Source of the DNA: Omphiscola glabra
Taxonomy: Eukaryota; Mollusca; Gastropoda; Lymnaeidae
Length of the DNA: 64,000 bases
Assembly: GCA_964017045.1 (NCBI GenBank)
Contig: OZ024798.1
Coordinates: 10,189,793-10,253,792, forward strand
Direction of reading: 5' to 3'
A model generated the notes under the pieces. It had not been told where the DNA came from. It saw nothing but the letters and a program-made list of their open reading frames with translations, and searched no databases. Both the position numbers and the translations under genes were made by a program. Shown in pieces: positions 13,001 through 25,000 of this stretch. Numbering within the stretch: position 1 is the stretch's first letter; each line of letters begins with the position of its first letter.

Positions 13001-16000
13001 GGGATGGCAGGTAGGGTCTTGGGCTGGCAGGTAAGGTCTTGGGCTGGCAGGTTGGGTCTTGGGCTGGCAGGTAGGGTCTTGGGCTGGCAGGTTGGGTCTT
13101 GGGCTGGCAGGTTGGGTCTTGGGCTGGCAGGTTGGGTCTTGGGCTGGCAGGTAGGGTCTTGGGCTGGCAGATAGGGTCTTGGGATGGCAGGTTGGGTCTT
13201 GGGCTGGCAGGTTAGGTCTTGGGCTCGCAGGTAAGGTCTTGGGCTGGCAGGTTGGATCTTGGGCTGGCAGGTAGGGTCTTGGGCTGGCAGGTTGGGTCTT
13301 GGGCTGGCAGGTAGGGTCTTGGACTGGCAGGTAAAGTGTTTGACTGTCTATAAGACTATTGTTGAATGGCCGGCAGGTTGGGTGTTGGACTGTCAATAAG
13401 ACTATTGTTTAATGGCCGGCAGGTTGGGTGTTGGACTGTCAATAAGACTATTGTTTAATGGCCGGCAGGTTGGGTGTTGGACTGTCAATAAGACTATTGT
13501 TTAATGGCCGGCAGGTTGGGTGTTGGACTGTCAATAAGACTATTGTTTAATGGCCGGCATATATAATATAACTTCTTTTCAATACTTGGACCCACCGGGC
13601 ATTTTCTCCAAATACCCAGACCCGGTGAAAAAAAAACTTCCCCGGTTAAGCCATAGTATATAATATTACAAAGGAAATAATACATCATGTACCTGAGGAA
13701 ACACTTTCATGGACTCTAAAAGGGTCCATTTACCTGTGATCTACTGCAATACAATGCCACGCACATGATTTATTGAATAGTAAAGAAACGAAATCACAAT
13801 AAAGCAATTTTCAAGTGTATTCCTCTGTACTGGATCTGTACTACTTCATTCAATACATTTAATAGTGGCAGATCAATAAATTATTCCAAAGAGCTCACCA
13901 ACACGCAACGCTTTGAGGTAATGTAGTATCGAAATGAATGGTAAATAATGTTTGGGATTTTTTTTTTTTTTTTTTAAATTTAAAAAATAAAACAGATAAA
14001 TGACATGATTAATAATTTTAGATGACTTCAAAAAGAAGAGAAACTATTTGTTTTCTGGCTAAGGGAGATCTCCAATGTGCCGCTTCGCGGCCTGATACAC
14101 GGGCTTTGGGGGGGGGGGGGGCGTGCTTTGGGGAGGGCATAAAGAGCTATGTACGAAGCTCGACGGCTTGCTGACGCCATTTCCTAACGCCCTACTATTT
14201 CGTTGAGCGATGTCAGTGAAAGTTCTCCCCGGGCTTTTTTTTCAATCTTCTCAAATATGCAGCCATTAGCTTCTATTACATGAGCGCACACCAAGCATCA
14301 AGAGATTGCACCATTGGGAGGGGGGTCGAACATTTGTCAAACTTAAACTAATTGTAAATGATTCAAACATTAATAGGGCCCTAACCCATTGACTGTATAG
14401 CGTATCGTGTGTTTTCCATATTCATCACCTGATTGACCATATCACCTGAACGGTGCCCAGCGTCTGTCCTCGTATGGTCTGACGCTGCCTGTGGTTTGGA
14501 CGGCAGCCATCTCTGGATCACTCCAACCCGCAAATGACTACATCAATGAACAAAATACCGTTTGTTTATTAATAGCCTATAGTTTTAGACATTCAGTTTA
14601 ATGGAAAACATTGTTAGTGTTGCATATACAAAATCAAAGTCAGATACATTGAACAGCAGTTAACAAATCAGAAAATGAAATTTCGTACAAAATATACCTT
14701 TATAGGGCGTAAATAATGAAGGGGGATTGAAGTGGGAGGGGTTCAAGTAGTGGTGTATTAAAAGCTTGTGACGCCCGAGGCGGAATTCGATTTTACCGCG
14801 CTCACGCACAAAAAACCACACAACTTCCAGGATAACACCAAACATAAGCAATGTAAAGTATATGCAGCGTGCCGACAGTAGCACTGTACAAAACTTCCAG
14901 GATACACATCGAAGGTAAGCAATTTAAAGTGCATGCAGCGTGCCGACAGTAGCACTGTACAAAACTTCCAGGATACACATCGAAGGTAAGCAATTTAAAG
15001 TGCATGCAGCGTGCCGACAGTAGCACTGTACAAAACTTCCAGGATACACATCGAAGGTAAGCAATTTAAAGTGCATGCAGCGTGCCGACAGTAGCACTCC
15101 ACAGTAAGACCATGAGTAAGACAGCAGGTTACGACCCTGAGTAAGACAGCAGGTTACGACCCTGAGTAAGACAGCAGGTTACGACCCTGAGTAAGACAAA
15201 AGGTTACGACCCTGAATAAGACAGCAGGTAACGACCCTGAGTAAGACAGCAGGTTACGACCCTGAGTAAGACAAAAGGTTACGACCCTGAATAAGACAGC
15301 AGGTTACGACCCTGAGTAAGACAGCATGTTACGACCCTGAGTAAGACAGCAGGTTACGACCCTTAGTAATACAGCAAGTTACGACCCTGAGTAAGACAGC
15401 AGGTTACGAACCTGAGTAAGACAAAAGGTTACGACCATGAGTAAGACAGCAGGTTGCGACCCTGAGTAAGACAGCAGGTTACGACCCTGAGTAAGACAGC
15501 AGGTTGCGACCCTGAGTAAGACAGCAGGTTACGACCCTGAGTAAGACAGCAGGTTACGACCCTGAGTAAGACAGCAGGTTACGACCCTGAGTAAGACAGC
15601 AGGTTGCGACCCTGAGTAAGACAGCAGGTTGCGACCCTGAGTAAGACAGCAGGTTAACGACCCTGAGTAATACAGCAAGTTACGACCATGAGTAAGACAG
15701 CAGGTTACGACCCTGAGTAAGACAGCAGGTTGCGACCCTGAGTAAGACAGCAGGTTACGACCCTGGGTAAGACAGCAGGTTACGACCCTGAGTAAGACAG
15801 CAGGTTGCGACCCTGAGTAAGACAGCATGTTACGACCTTGAGTAAGACAGCAGGTTGCGACCCTGAGTAAGACAGCAGGTTACGAACCTGAGTAAGACAG
15901 CAGGTTGCGACCCTAAGTAAGACAGCAGGTTACGACCATGAGTAAGACAGCAGGTTGCGACCCTGAGTAAGACAGCAGGTTACGACCCTGAGTAAGACAG

Positions 16001-19000
16001 CAGGTTGCGACCCTGAGTAAGACAGCAGGTTACGACCCTGAGTAAGACAGCAGGTTACGACCCTGAGTAAGACAGCAGGTTGCGACCCTGAGTAAGACAG
16101 CAGGTTGCGACCCTGAGTAAGACAGCAGGTTGCGACCCTGAGTAAGACAGCAGGTTACGACCCTGAGTAAGACAGCAGGTTGCAACCCTGAGTAAGACAG
16201 CAGGTTACGACCATGAGTAAGACAGCAGGTTGCGACCCTGAGTAAGACAGCAGGTTACGACCCTGAGTAAGACAGCAGGTTGCGACCCTGAGTAAGACAG
16301 CAGGTTACGACCCTGAGTAAGACAGCAGGTTACGACCCTGAGTAAGACAGCAGGTTACGACCCTGAGTAAGACAGCAGGTTGCGACCCTGAGTAAGACAG
16401 CAGGTTACGACCCTGAGTAAGACAGCAGGTTGCGACCCTGAGTAAGACAGCAAGTTACGACCATGAGTAAGACAGCAGGTTACGACCCTGAGTAATACAG
16501 CAGGTTACGACCCTGAGTAAGACAGCAGGTTACGACCATGAGTAAGACAGCAGGTTACGACCATGAGTAAGACAGCAGGTTACGACCATGAGTAAGACAG
16601 CAGGTTACGACCATGAGTAAGACAGCAAGTTACGACCATGAGTAAGACAGCAGGTTACGACCCTGAGTAATACAGCAGGTTACGACCCTGAGTAAGACAG
16701 CAGGTTACGACCATGAGTAAGACAGCAGGTTACGACCATGAGTAAGACAGCAGGTTACGACCATGAGTAAGACAGCAGGTTGCGACCCTGAGTAAGACAG
16801 CAGGTTACGACCATGAGTAAGACAGCAGGTTGCGACCCTGAGTAAGACAGCAGGTTGCGACCCTGAGTAAGACAGCAGGTTACGACCATGAGTAAGACAG
16901 CAGGTTACGACCATGAGTAAGACAGCAGGTTACGACCATGAGTAAGACAGCAGGTTACGACCCTGAGTAATACAGCAGGTTACGACCCTGAGTAAGACAG
17001 CAGGTTACGACCATGAGTAAGACAGCAGGTTACGACCATGAGTAAGACAGCAGGTTACGACCATGAGTAAGACAGCAGGTTACGACCATGAGTAAGACAG
17101 CAGGTTACGACCATGAGTAAGACAGCAGGTTACGACCATGAGTAAGACAGCAGGTTACGACCATGAGTAAGACAGCAGGTTACGACCATGAGTAAGACAG
17201 CAGGTTACGACCATGAGTAAGACAGCAGGTTTAACAGACCTCCAGGAGAAATAAAAAAATCAGATCTACGATATTTCAATTAATTCCAATAGCCTTATTC
17301 ATAACGAATATTTATTTTAAAAAAGCCCGTGTCTTGAAGGGGACATGATTTACAGATGGTGACCTGGAATGTATATAAATATGGTTTTACATCAGTGTGA
17401 TGTCCATGCCAGGAAACGAAGCCTATCGATCAGCCCGAAGGAAGAGCGTGTTGATGAAGCCTAGAGTCCTCAACGGGTTGTACCGGGTAGTGGCATGGAT
17501 GATGATGCGAAGGATATCAGGTCCATTGTTCTTTGCAGAAACGATTCCAACTGCATAGATCTACGGCCTTTATTCAATATAGAGATCTTGCTGTGACACA
17601 ATCGGATGGTAGCCTCGGCCTGACTTTCTAGTAGAGATGACATTGCATTATATTTTAGGAGCGCACCAAAAGACCCACCAGCTATGTTTTGTTCCTAACT
17701 TTTCTTTCGTGTCCGGCTAGTAGGCAGACGTGTTTAAACCAACGCTAATTTAAGTGCGGTCTAAGACCTCGGTGATTGTGACATTTCCTTCAACATACAC
17801 ATCTTGCCTTATAGTATCTCCCTTGCCTGGCTGAGTAGTGGGGAGAACTTTGAAAACGTAAAAAAAAAAACAATTTATGTATTCCACTGGAATTCCAAGA
17901 CCAGACATCCGAGATGGTATTCGAACGTCTTTTAAAATGGTAAATGTTAAAACATGTTGAATGTTCACAGAATGACACGCTAGAGACTTTGGCCAGATGA
18001 TCATGTCAAATGTACACAGAATGACAAGCTGGAGACATTGGCCAGATGCTCATGTCAAATGTACACAGAATGACACACTGAAGACATTTGCCAGATGATC
18101 ATGTTAAATGTACACATAATGATACGTCGAGTGACATTCTTATTTGAGACTTCAAGTGTTTTGTCGATAGGAACTATATGATTATTAAAAACTAGTTATA
18201 GCCCGCCACAGATTGACGACGGCAACGCGTGAACTTCCCATCTACTAAAGTTACTTGACAAAACATGAACCCATGTAACGCACATTTAAGAATCCCAGTT
18301 TTTGCTACACCCCTCCCCCCCCCCCCCATGATACGTCACTGCACACTTTTTAATTCACACCCATGAACTATTTTAAATATTCTGATGTCCCAACCACTTT
18401 TAAACCGAATATTTTTGACACCACTCTTAAATTGAGACGATTTTTTCCGAAAATAAAATAGTATGCGCCAAATGCAGTAGCGTTATATAAATAAATATCA
18501 TTTAACGTAGTTATCACATTACACACGACACACCAACACAGCACACACAGAGATCAAGTACTTACACACGACACACCAACACAGCCCCCGTCACACAGAC
18601 CAAGTACTTACACCCGACACACCGACACGGCACAAACGCAGATCAAGATGACCGTCGCGAATGCAGCGATCAAACTCAGCGCAATGATGGTGCCGTTGTC
18701 ACTGTCGCCGTTTTCGTTGTCATCGTCTTCATGCTCACCATCTCCACTGCTCTCATCCTCAATATCCGTACTTCTATCTGCACTGTTGTCATCGTTGCAA
18801 TCTACAGAAGCATGAAACACATAAAGCATTGCGCCTGTATCATTCTGAAATAGGTGTTTAAACAGCTTGGACTTGGACACATTTGCGTTAACTTACTCAA
18901 ATGGCACTTTGAAAAGGAATAAAAGAAACCGATAAGGATAAATTCAGATTGAATTTTATGTTCATTTTTATTTTACTCAGATAAACTGAACTTATTTGAC

Positions 19001-22000
19001 GTTGTTTGACTTTTAGCCGGACTGTCGAGTATGGGAGTTCGTTAGTTATTGTTGAGTGTGAATGACATGTTTATTACGCGCGGTGTGTGTTGGAGAGTTT
19101 TAATGAGTTAATGAACGCTCTTCCCGCGCTTGACTGAATGACGTATTTTTATGCTATTTGTGACGTATTGTCTAGTCTGTATTGTGACGTAAGTTTTAGT
19201 CGTGGTTCAGTATTGAGTGGAACTCTGTGGAAGTAAGATGTGTTTCTTGTAGGTCTGATAGCGAGCTGTGATATATCTTAATATAGTCATGTGACTATTG
19301 AAGTCCCAGCCTGTATTCATAATTGGTTATTAAAGTTATAGTTATTAGGAAAAAGGACTTGAGTTTATTCAGTAATATCAGGAATAGTAAGACCTATTAC
19401 AACGTGTTGTGGGAACGAATGACTCAATCCAGAAGGACACGAGGAGTTGACACTGACTTTTCAAACGATCACAGCATCCCATACAATCGACTTGCTCCTC
19501 ATGTCCATCCTTTATTGAACTCCTAGTTTCCCATGTCAACAATCACATTTCTACTCCCCCTCCTCACCCCCCCTTTTTTAACAACCTTTTCCCTTATTCC
19601 TGCTGAAAACGTTCCCCGTCTATTATGTTCTCTACCCCCCACCCCCGATAACTCGTCTTTCCATTCGTCCTCCCAAAGTGCACTAACCTCTGCCTCCATC
19701 GTTTACTTTAAAAAAAATTATAAGTTTGCTTGCTATATTATTCTATTCTGTTTGTAATCCGACCACCAGACTGGCGCTATCGTTTTCAAAATAAGAGTTG
19801 ATTTTTTAATTTTTTAAAAATCATTTTATAAATCTCTCAAATTATTAAAGAAATAAAATCATACCTCTTTGGGTTATTTTTATACCAATAACTCACCTGA
19901 ATTATTTTTGCAGTCAATGGTATAGGGAGAGTTTGCTGCAGATACAAGTATAAAATTAATTATTCTGAAAGTGAAAAGATAAAAAAGGCTTGCCGTGGTC
20001 AAATAATAACCTGCTGTTACAGCATAGGCGTGTCTAGTTATTTTCATCTAGCAAAGTTGCCCACGGATTTCAATGTCGTCTGAAACTCCACCATTTCTTC
20101 GTGCACAGTTATTGCAATTCTGACTTTCAGAAATTACATTTTGAGGGGGAAACAACTGGTTGATACATTTCCCCCCCCCCCCCCAATAATAATCAAAGAC
20201 AAGTCACAGAATGTGCTTAATTTGAAAAGTGATTCTTAAAATAAAAATATTGAAATTTAAAAAAAACAAACAAAAAACAAAACAAAAAACGACTCTATAG
20301 ACGTTGATAGAGTATCTGCCATATATGGTGAATCAAAATCAAATGGTGTGTGTGTGTGGGGGGGGGGGGGGGGGTATTGGGGGGATAGGTTTTTCTCAAC
20401 TTTGGGTTAAATCATTTTTCGGGGTTAAGAACTGGATTTCAATTGGCGAAACTGCATTATTTTTAAAGCCGTCACATTTTCCCAGCAAAGGTCACGGGGT
20501 TAAACCCTGTTTAACAGGAGCGCGTTTTTTGTTCTTTTTGTTGTATTTCTTGTCGTCTTTTGTTATGAAAATGCAACTCCCCGTGTCAGTAAGTTTTAGC
20601 ATAGACCAGTGGCGTAGCTAGGGTTGGTGTCACCCACGGTGCGGTCCGCAACCCCTCGCACCCCACTAGCTACGCCACTGGCTTAGACTTCACTTCATTT
20701 TTGGCCAACGAGATGCCTTCAAATCTGTCCATGAATTTTTTTCCAAGATAAATATTTCAATGTCGGTAGTTTTCTATACAAACTTGTAATGATTTCACTG
20801 TATTTTATAGAGATCAAGATCTCGTAGAAAATAAAATAATTCGCGAAAGGAGAAATTTTGAAGGTAATGATAAAATAAAGTATTTCACGTCTATGCCATC
20901 AAATGATTTTATGTCTTTACCATAAAAATAATTTATTTCTGTACCATCAAATTACTTTACGTCTATACCATCAAATTACTTGACCTCTAAACCATTAAAA
21001 TACTTTATATCTATACCATCAAATTATTCACGTCTATACCATCAAATTGCTTTATATCTATACCATCAAATTACTTTACGTCTATACCTTCAAATTGCTT
21101 TACGTCTATACCATCAAATTACTTAATAACTACACCATCAAATTACTACATATTTATACCATCAAATTATTTACGTCTATACCATCAAATTCTTGTATAT
21201 CTATACCATCAAACTACTTTACGTCTATACCATCAAATTACTTTAGTTTTCATATATTACTCTGAAGAAACAACCTAATTTTACCATGTGTACAGAATTC
21301 ATTGTGATTCAAGGTACTCACATATAAATTCATCAATATGTCATACATGCGAGTGTTAATATATTTAAAGACCCAGTGGCGTAGCTAGGGGGGTGCGGTG
21401 GGTGCAAACCACACACCGGGTGACACGATCTCATGGGGTGACACCAAATTGAACAAATTGCATATTTACAGAGCACACACTGCTCGGTCTCAACGAATGT
21501 CATAAAAGGATAACCGAACACACCTCAATTTTACACATGTAACCATTCCAGTTGATACGTTGACTGATATTGATGTTGATCAAGTGATTGACAGGTTTGC
21601 AGCTTCGAAGACCAGGAAAGAAACATTTTAAATAAAGCAAACAGAATGTAAAAATAACCATAACTGTTACAATTCTTAAATACATTTTACCTCCTGACCT
21701 ACAACTGATTTGTTTTTAGTCTTGTCATTGTTATCACCTTCTTATGCCTTTTTACCCCGTCTGGGGCATAGGCCGTCCACAAGAACTTTCCACTCGTCAC
21801 GGTCCTGTACTTTCCTTTCCAATTGCTTCCAGGTGTATCCCATATTTTGCGTGTCTGCCTCTAGCTCGCGTCTCCATGTATTCTTAGGTCTTCCTCTCTT
21901 TCTTTTTCCCTGTGGATTCCATTTTAGGCATTGTCTGGTGGTGCTATCTAAGGGTTTTCTGAGAGTATGCCCAATCTACCTCCATGTTTTCTTTATGATG

Positions 22001-25000
22001 TCTTCATCAATGGGCACCTGGTATGTCCTTTCTAGTATAGATCTTTATTGGTGATGGTATTTGGCCTATTGATGTTCCGGATCTTTCAAAGACATGTGTT
22101 TATGAATGTATGCACTTTCTGCGTAATGCTCGATGTTGTCATTTTATACTGTGGATTTATTTTAACAAGAAGAAATCCGTCCTGGAAGTCGGGGGTGGGG
22201 GGTGGTGACACCATGAGTTTACCGCACCGTTGAACACGAACTCTAGCCACGCCACTGTAAAGACCTCTGCGAGTTTGCAGGACGGTTTTTTATAACACAA
22301 AACACAAATCTAACTCACCACTAACTTCCAGCCACACCAGGCCTGTTTGCATTACAATGTTTAGTTCGATATTTGAACCATTGAACTTTGTGGATCTCTT
22401 ATCAAATCTGATGAAAATACAGCAATGATATAGTGGTGTCAGTTAATCAATAGACATGCCAATGTCAAGTACGTGAGACAATAAATATTTATTTTTTAAA
22501 AAAATGATGGTAAAATGCGAATTATTCGTAAGAGCGGTTTAAATTTTTTTTAGTGATTTGTTAAAATGTCAAATATTTTCTGGCATGTCTGAAATGTCAA
22601 AAAAAAATTCTCTTATTGGACCATTGAAGTTTTTCTGTTTAAAAAAATGGCCCCTATGTTATTTGATCTCATTCTCTTGTTCCCAGGCCCATATGTTACT
22701 ATGTTATTTGATCTCATTCTTTTGTTCCCAGGCCCATTCATGATTTTGCAGAATAATTATGAGTTGTCATAGCTGTAAATAATAATTAATGTATATGCAG
22801 CTTCTGGAACTCGCCTTCGTGAGAAATAAAATACTATTATTGATGTTACACAAGAGCAGCCCCCCTCAAGTAAAATGTTACGTTTTTATATATCACAAAT
22901 ATAAGTATTCTTTGTTCATGCACTTTACACAGAAATCGATGCAAGAAAATAAAAATAACTTAATTTTTTTAAGTGAGAGAAAAGTTAAAGAAATTTGACA
23001 TTATTTTAGTTCTAATTTTAAACATTTAGTTTGCATTTTTTCATGCGTTATACAGACATTTACATTTGTTGTTTGTTTTGCTGTAATTAATTAAGGCTCG
23101 CGAAAACCTCACTCGCGATGAAAGCGGCCCATCAAGTATTTATGTTTGACCCTTTCCCCACTTCCGTTTAGACAAGGGAGTTCACTGCCTTGCTTTGCAC
23201 AAAAGAAATCTTCCCCTTACTTCATTAGATTATTTACTATTTGAACTATAAAAACACATACACACAAGGGAAGAGCTGCATGATATGGCAGAAAAGCCGT
23301 TAATTTAATTTATTGGAACATGTAATGAAAGTTTATTTTTTTAAAAAGCAATGGTCCCAAGATAACAAAAAAGCAATGGTCCCAAGACAATAAAAAAGCA
23401 ATGGTCCCAAGATAACAAAAAAAGCAATGGTACCAAGATAACGAAACAAGCAATGGTCCCAAGATAAAAAAAAAAGCAATGGTCCCAAGATAACGAAAAA
23501 GCAAAAAAAAGTAAACTACTTAGATGTTAACTACCGAGAAATAACGCAGTTTTTGTAAAACTAAACAACATACTGTAGGTTGAAACTTAAAAATGAACTT
23601 ATTTAGGCCACACATAGTAGGATTAGTTCCACCCTGCCACCCCCACCCTTCAACAAAAGCGAAATACCCTCCGTTAAATCGAAATTCCGCCCCCTCCCCT
23701 GAAAATAAAGAAATAAAAAGACCCACAGAGGGCGGACCGCCCCCCCTCCCACGCAATGTGTCCGGCTGTTGTGTGACGTCGATCGTTTGAGATACAACTG
23801 AGAAAAGATAAGTACATCGAATCTAAACAGTTCGACCGCACATCTACACACAACAATGTCATGTGTTTTTTCTCTCTCACCTGTGCAGCGTAGCATTTTT
23901 ATTCGTGTTTTTATTCCGAGTGATCTCCATCCGACTCTCACAATCACTTGATGTGTCGCACTCTCTACCAAAGTCGACCTGAAGTGTCCTCAAAGAAATG
24001 GGTTTTTTGTCGCCAAGGGACTTCAATGTGCATTCCGTTTTTACAATACTTTGTGACTCTAGGACAAGTACGATTGGATTCTTGCGGTCAATTTTCTTCT
24101 CAAAGAAGCCGCACATGTCGAATTCATTTTTATAATACTTTGGACCTGAGAAATACATTTTATAGATCAGTTAAATGTACGTTGTGTCTACTTAAAAAAA
24201 GTTTTCAAAGATACAAGTACTGAACCCAAAATTTAGATCAAGAAATAAATATCTATTGAAGTTCTCTGCCACACTGGACAATTAGACTTTTGAAATAACG
24301 GTTTTAAAGTAAAACATAATGAGATATACTTGAAGAAGACAGGAGGAGGTCTCTTGATGAGAGAAACTGGATTAAAGGTCTCTTTTTTTCTTAAATAATA
24401 GAAGGAAAAAAATAATTATTCCATCGATAACTCTGTTTTGTTTTTAGGAAGTACTTCACGAGACCGAGTTTTATCCCCTTATTTCCACTGCTTTTAACAA
24501 AATCTACTGTGTTATTACTGGGCCACTATGATTTAAAAGTCTTCTATTACTGCCCAAAGAAACAAACTCGTAGTTCACTTAATATCTTAATCTTCTTGGG
24601 ATGGATGGGCCGAATCGGCCCAAGGAGGAGTAGCGAAAAAGATGGATTGTTCGATTGATCGGCCATATATTCAAGCCGCGAGTTTGGCTTTTTGGTCTTC
24701 GTACCAGCTAATCAGATTGCTTCTTGTATATTCCTGCACATCGAGGCATTTTAATGGTGGCCTCCGTTTATTGTTTACAAGCTTTTGTTGTGCTTAGGAA
24801 TTTGTGTGTATGTGTGTGTTGCGAGTAATATCGTGAAATGCCAAAATGTCTGACAGTGACACGGAACAAACTGTCCTTATTGATTGAGATATTCTAGCAG
24901 TGAATCTGACACTGATGACAATAACCAGGAAATCAATGAAGTCGATCAATATGATGAGGTTGATGCTGATGTTGTGAGCCCTTGGTTTATTGTTAGGGGT

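Larger units (their letters stand above)
21374..22257 (+). mobile_element. hAT-type non-autonomous element carrying a retrotransposon fragment
   Basis: The left end CAGTGGCGTAGCTAGGG and the right end CTCTAGCCACGCCACTG are inverted. They are flanked by a perfect 8-bp duplication TAAAGACC (21366-21373 and 22258-22265). The 884-bp interior has no transposase but holds a minus-strand reverse-transcriptase-type gene fragment (21742-22055). It sits in the receptor intron between exons 22319 and 19935. Either the retroelement inserted into an existing element or its sequence was captured. Confidence 0.85.

Noticed and set aside
12080..13396. 438-codon Pro/Gln-rich open frame on the minus strand
   Set aside because: Produced by a 20-bp repeat whose triple is 60 bp; it lies inside a receptor intron and has no independent gene signals.
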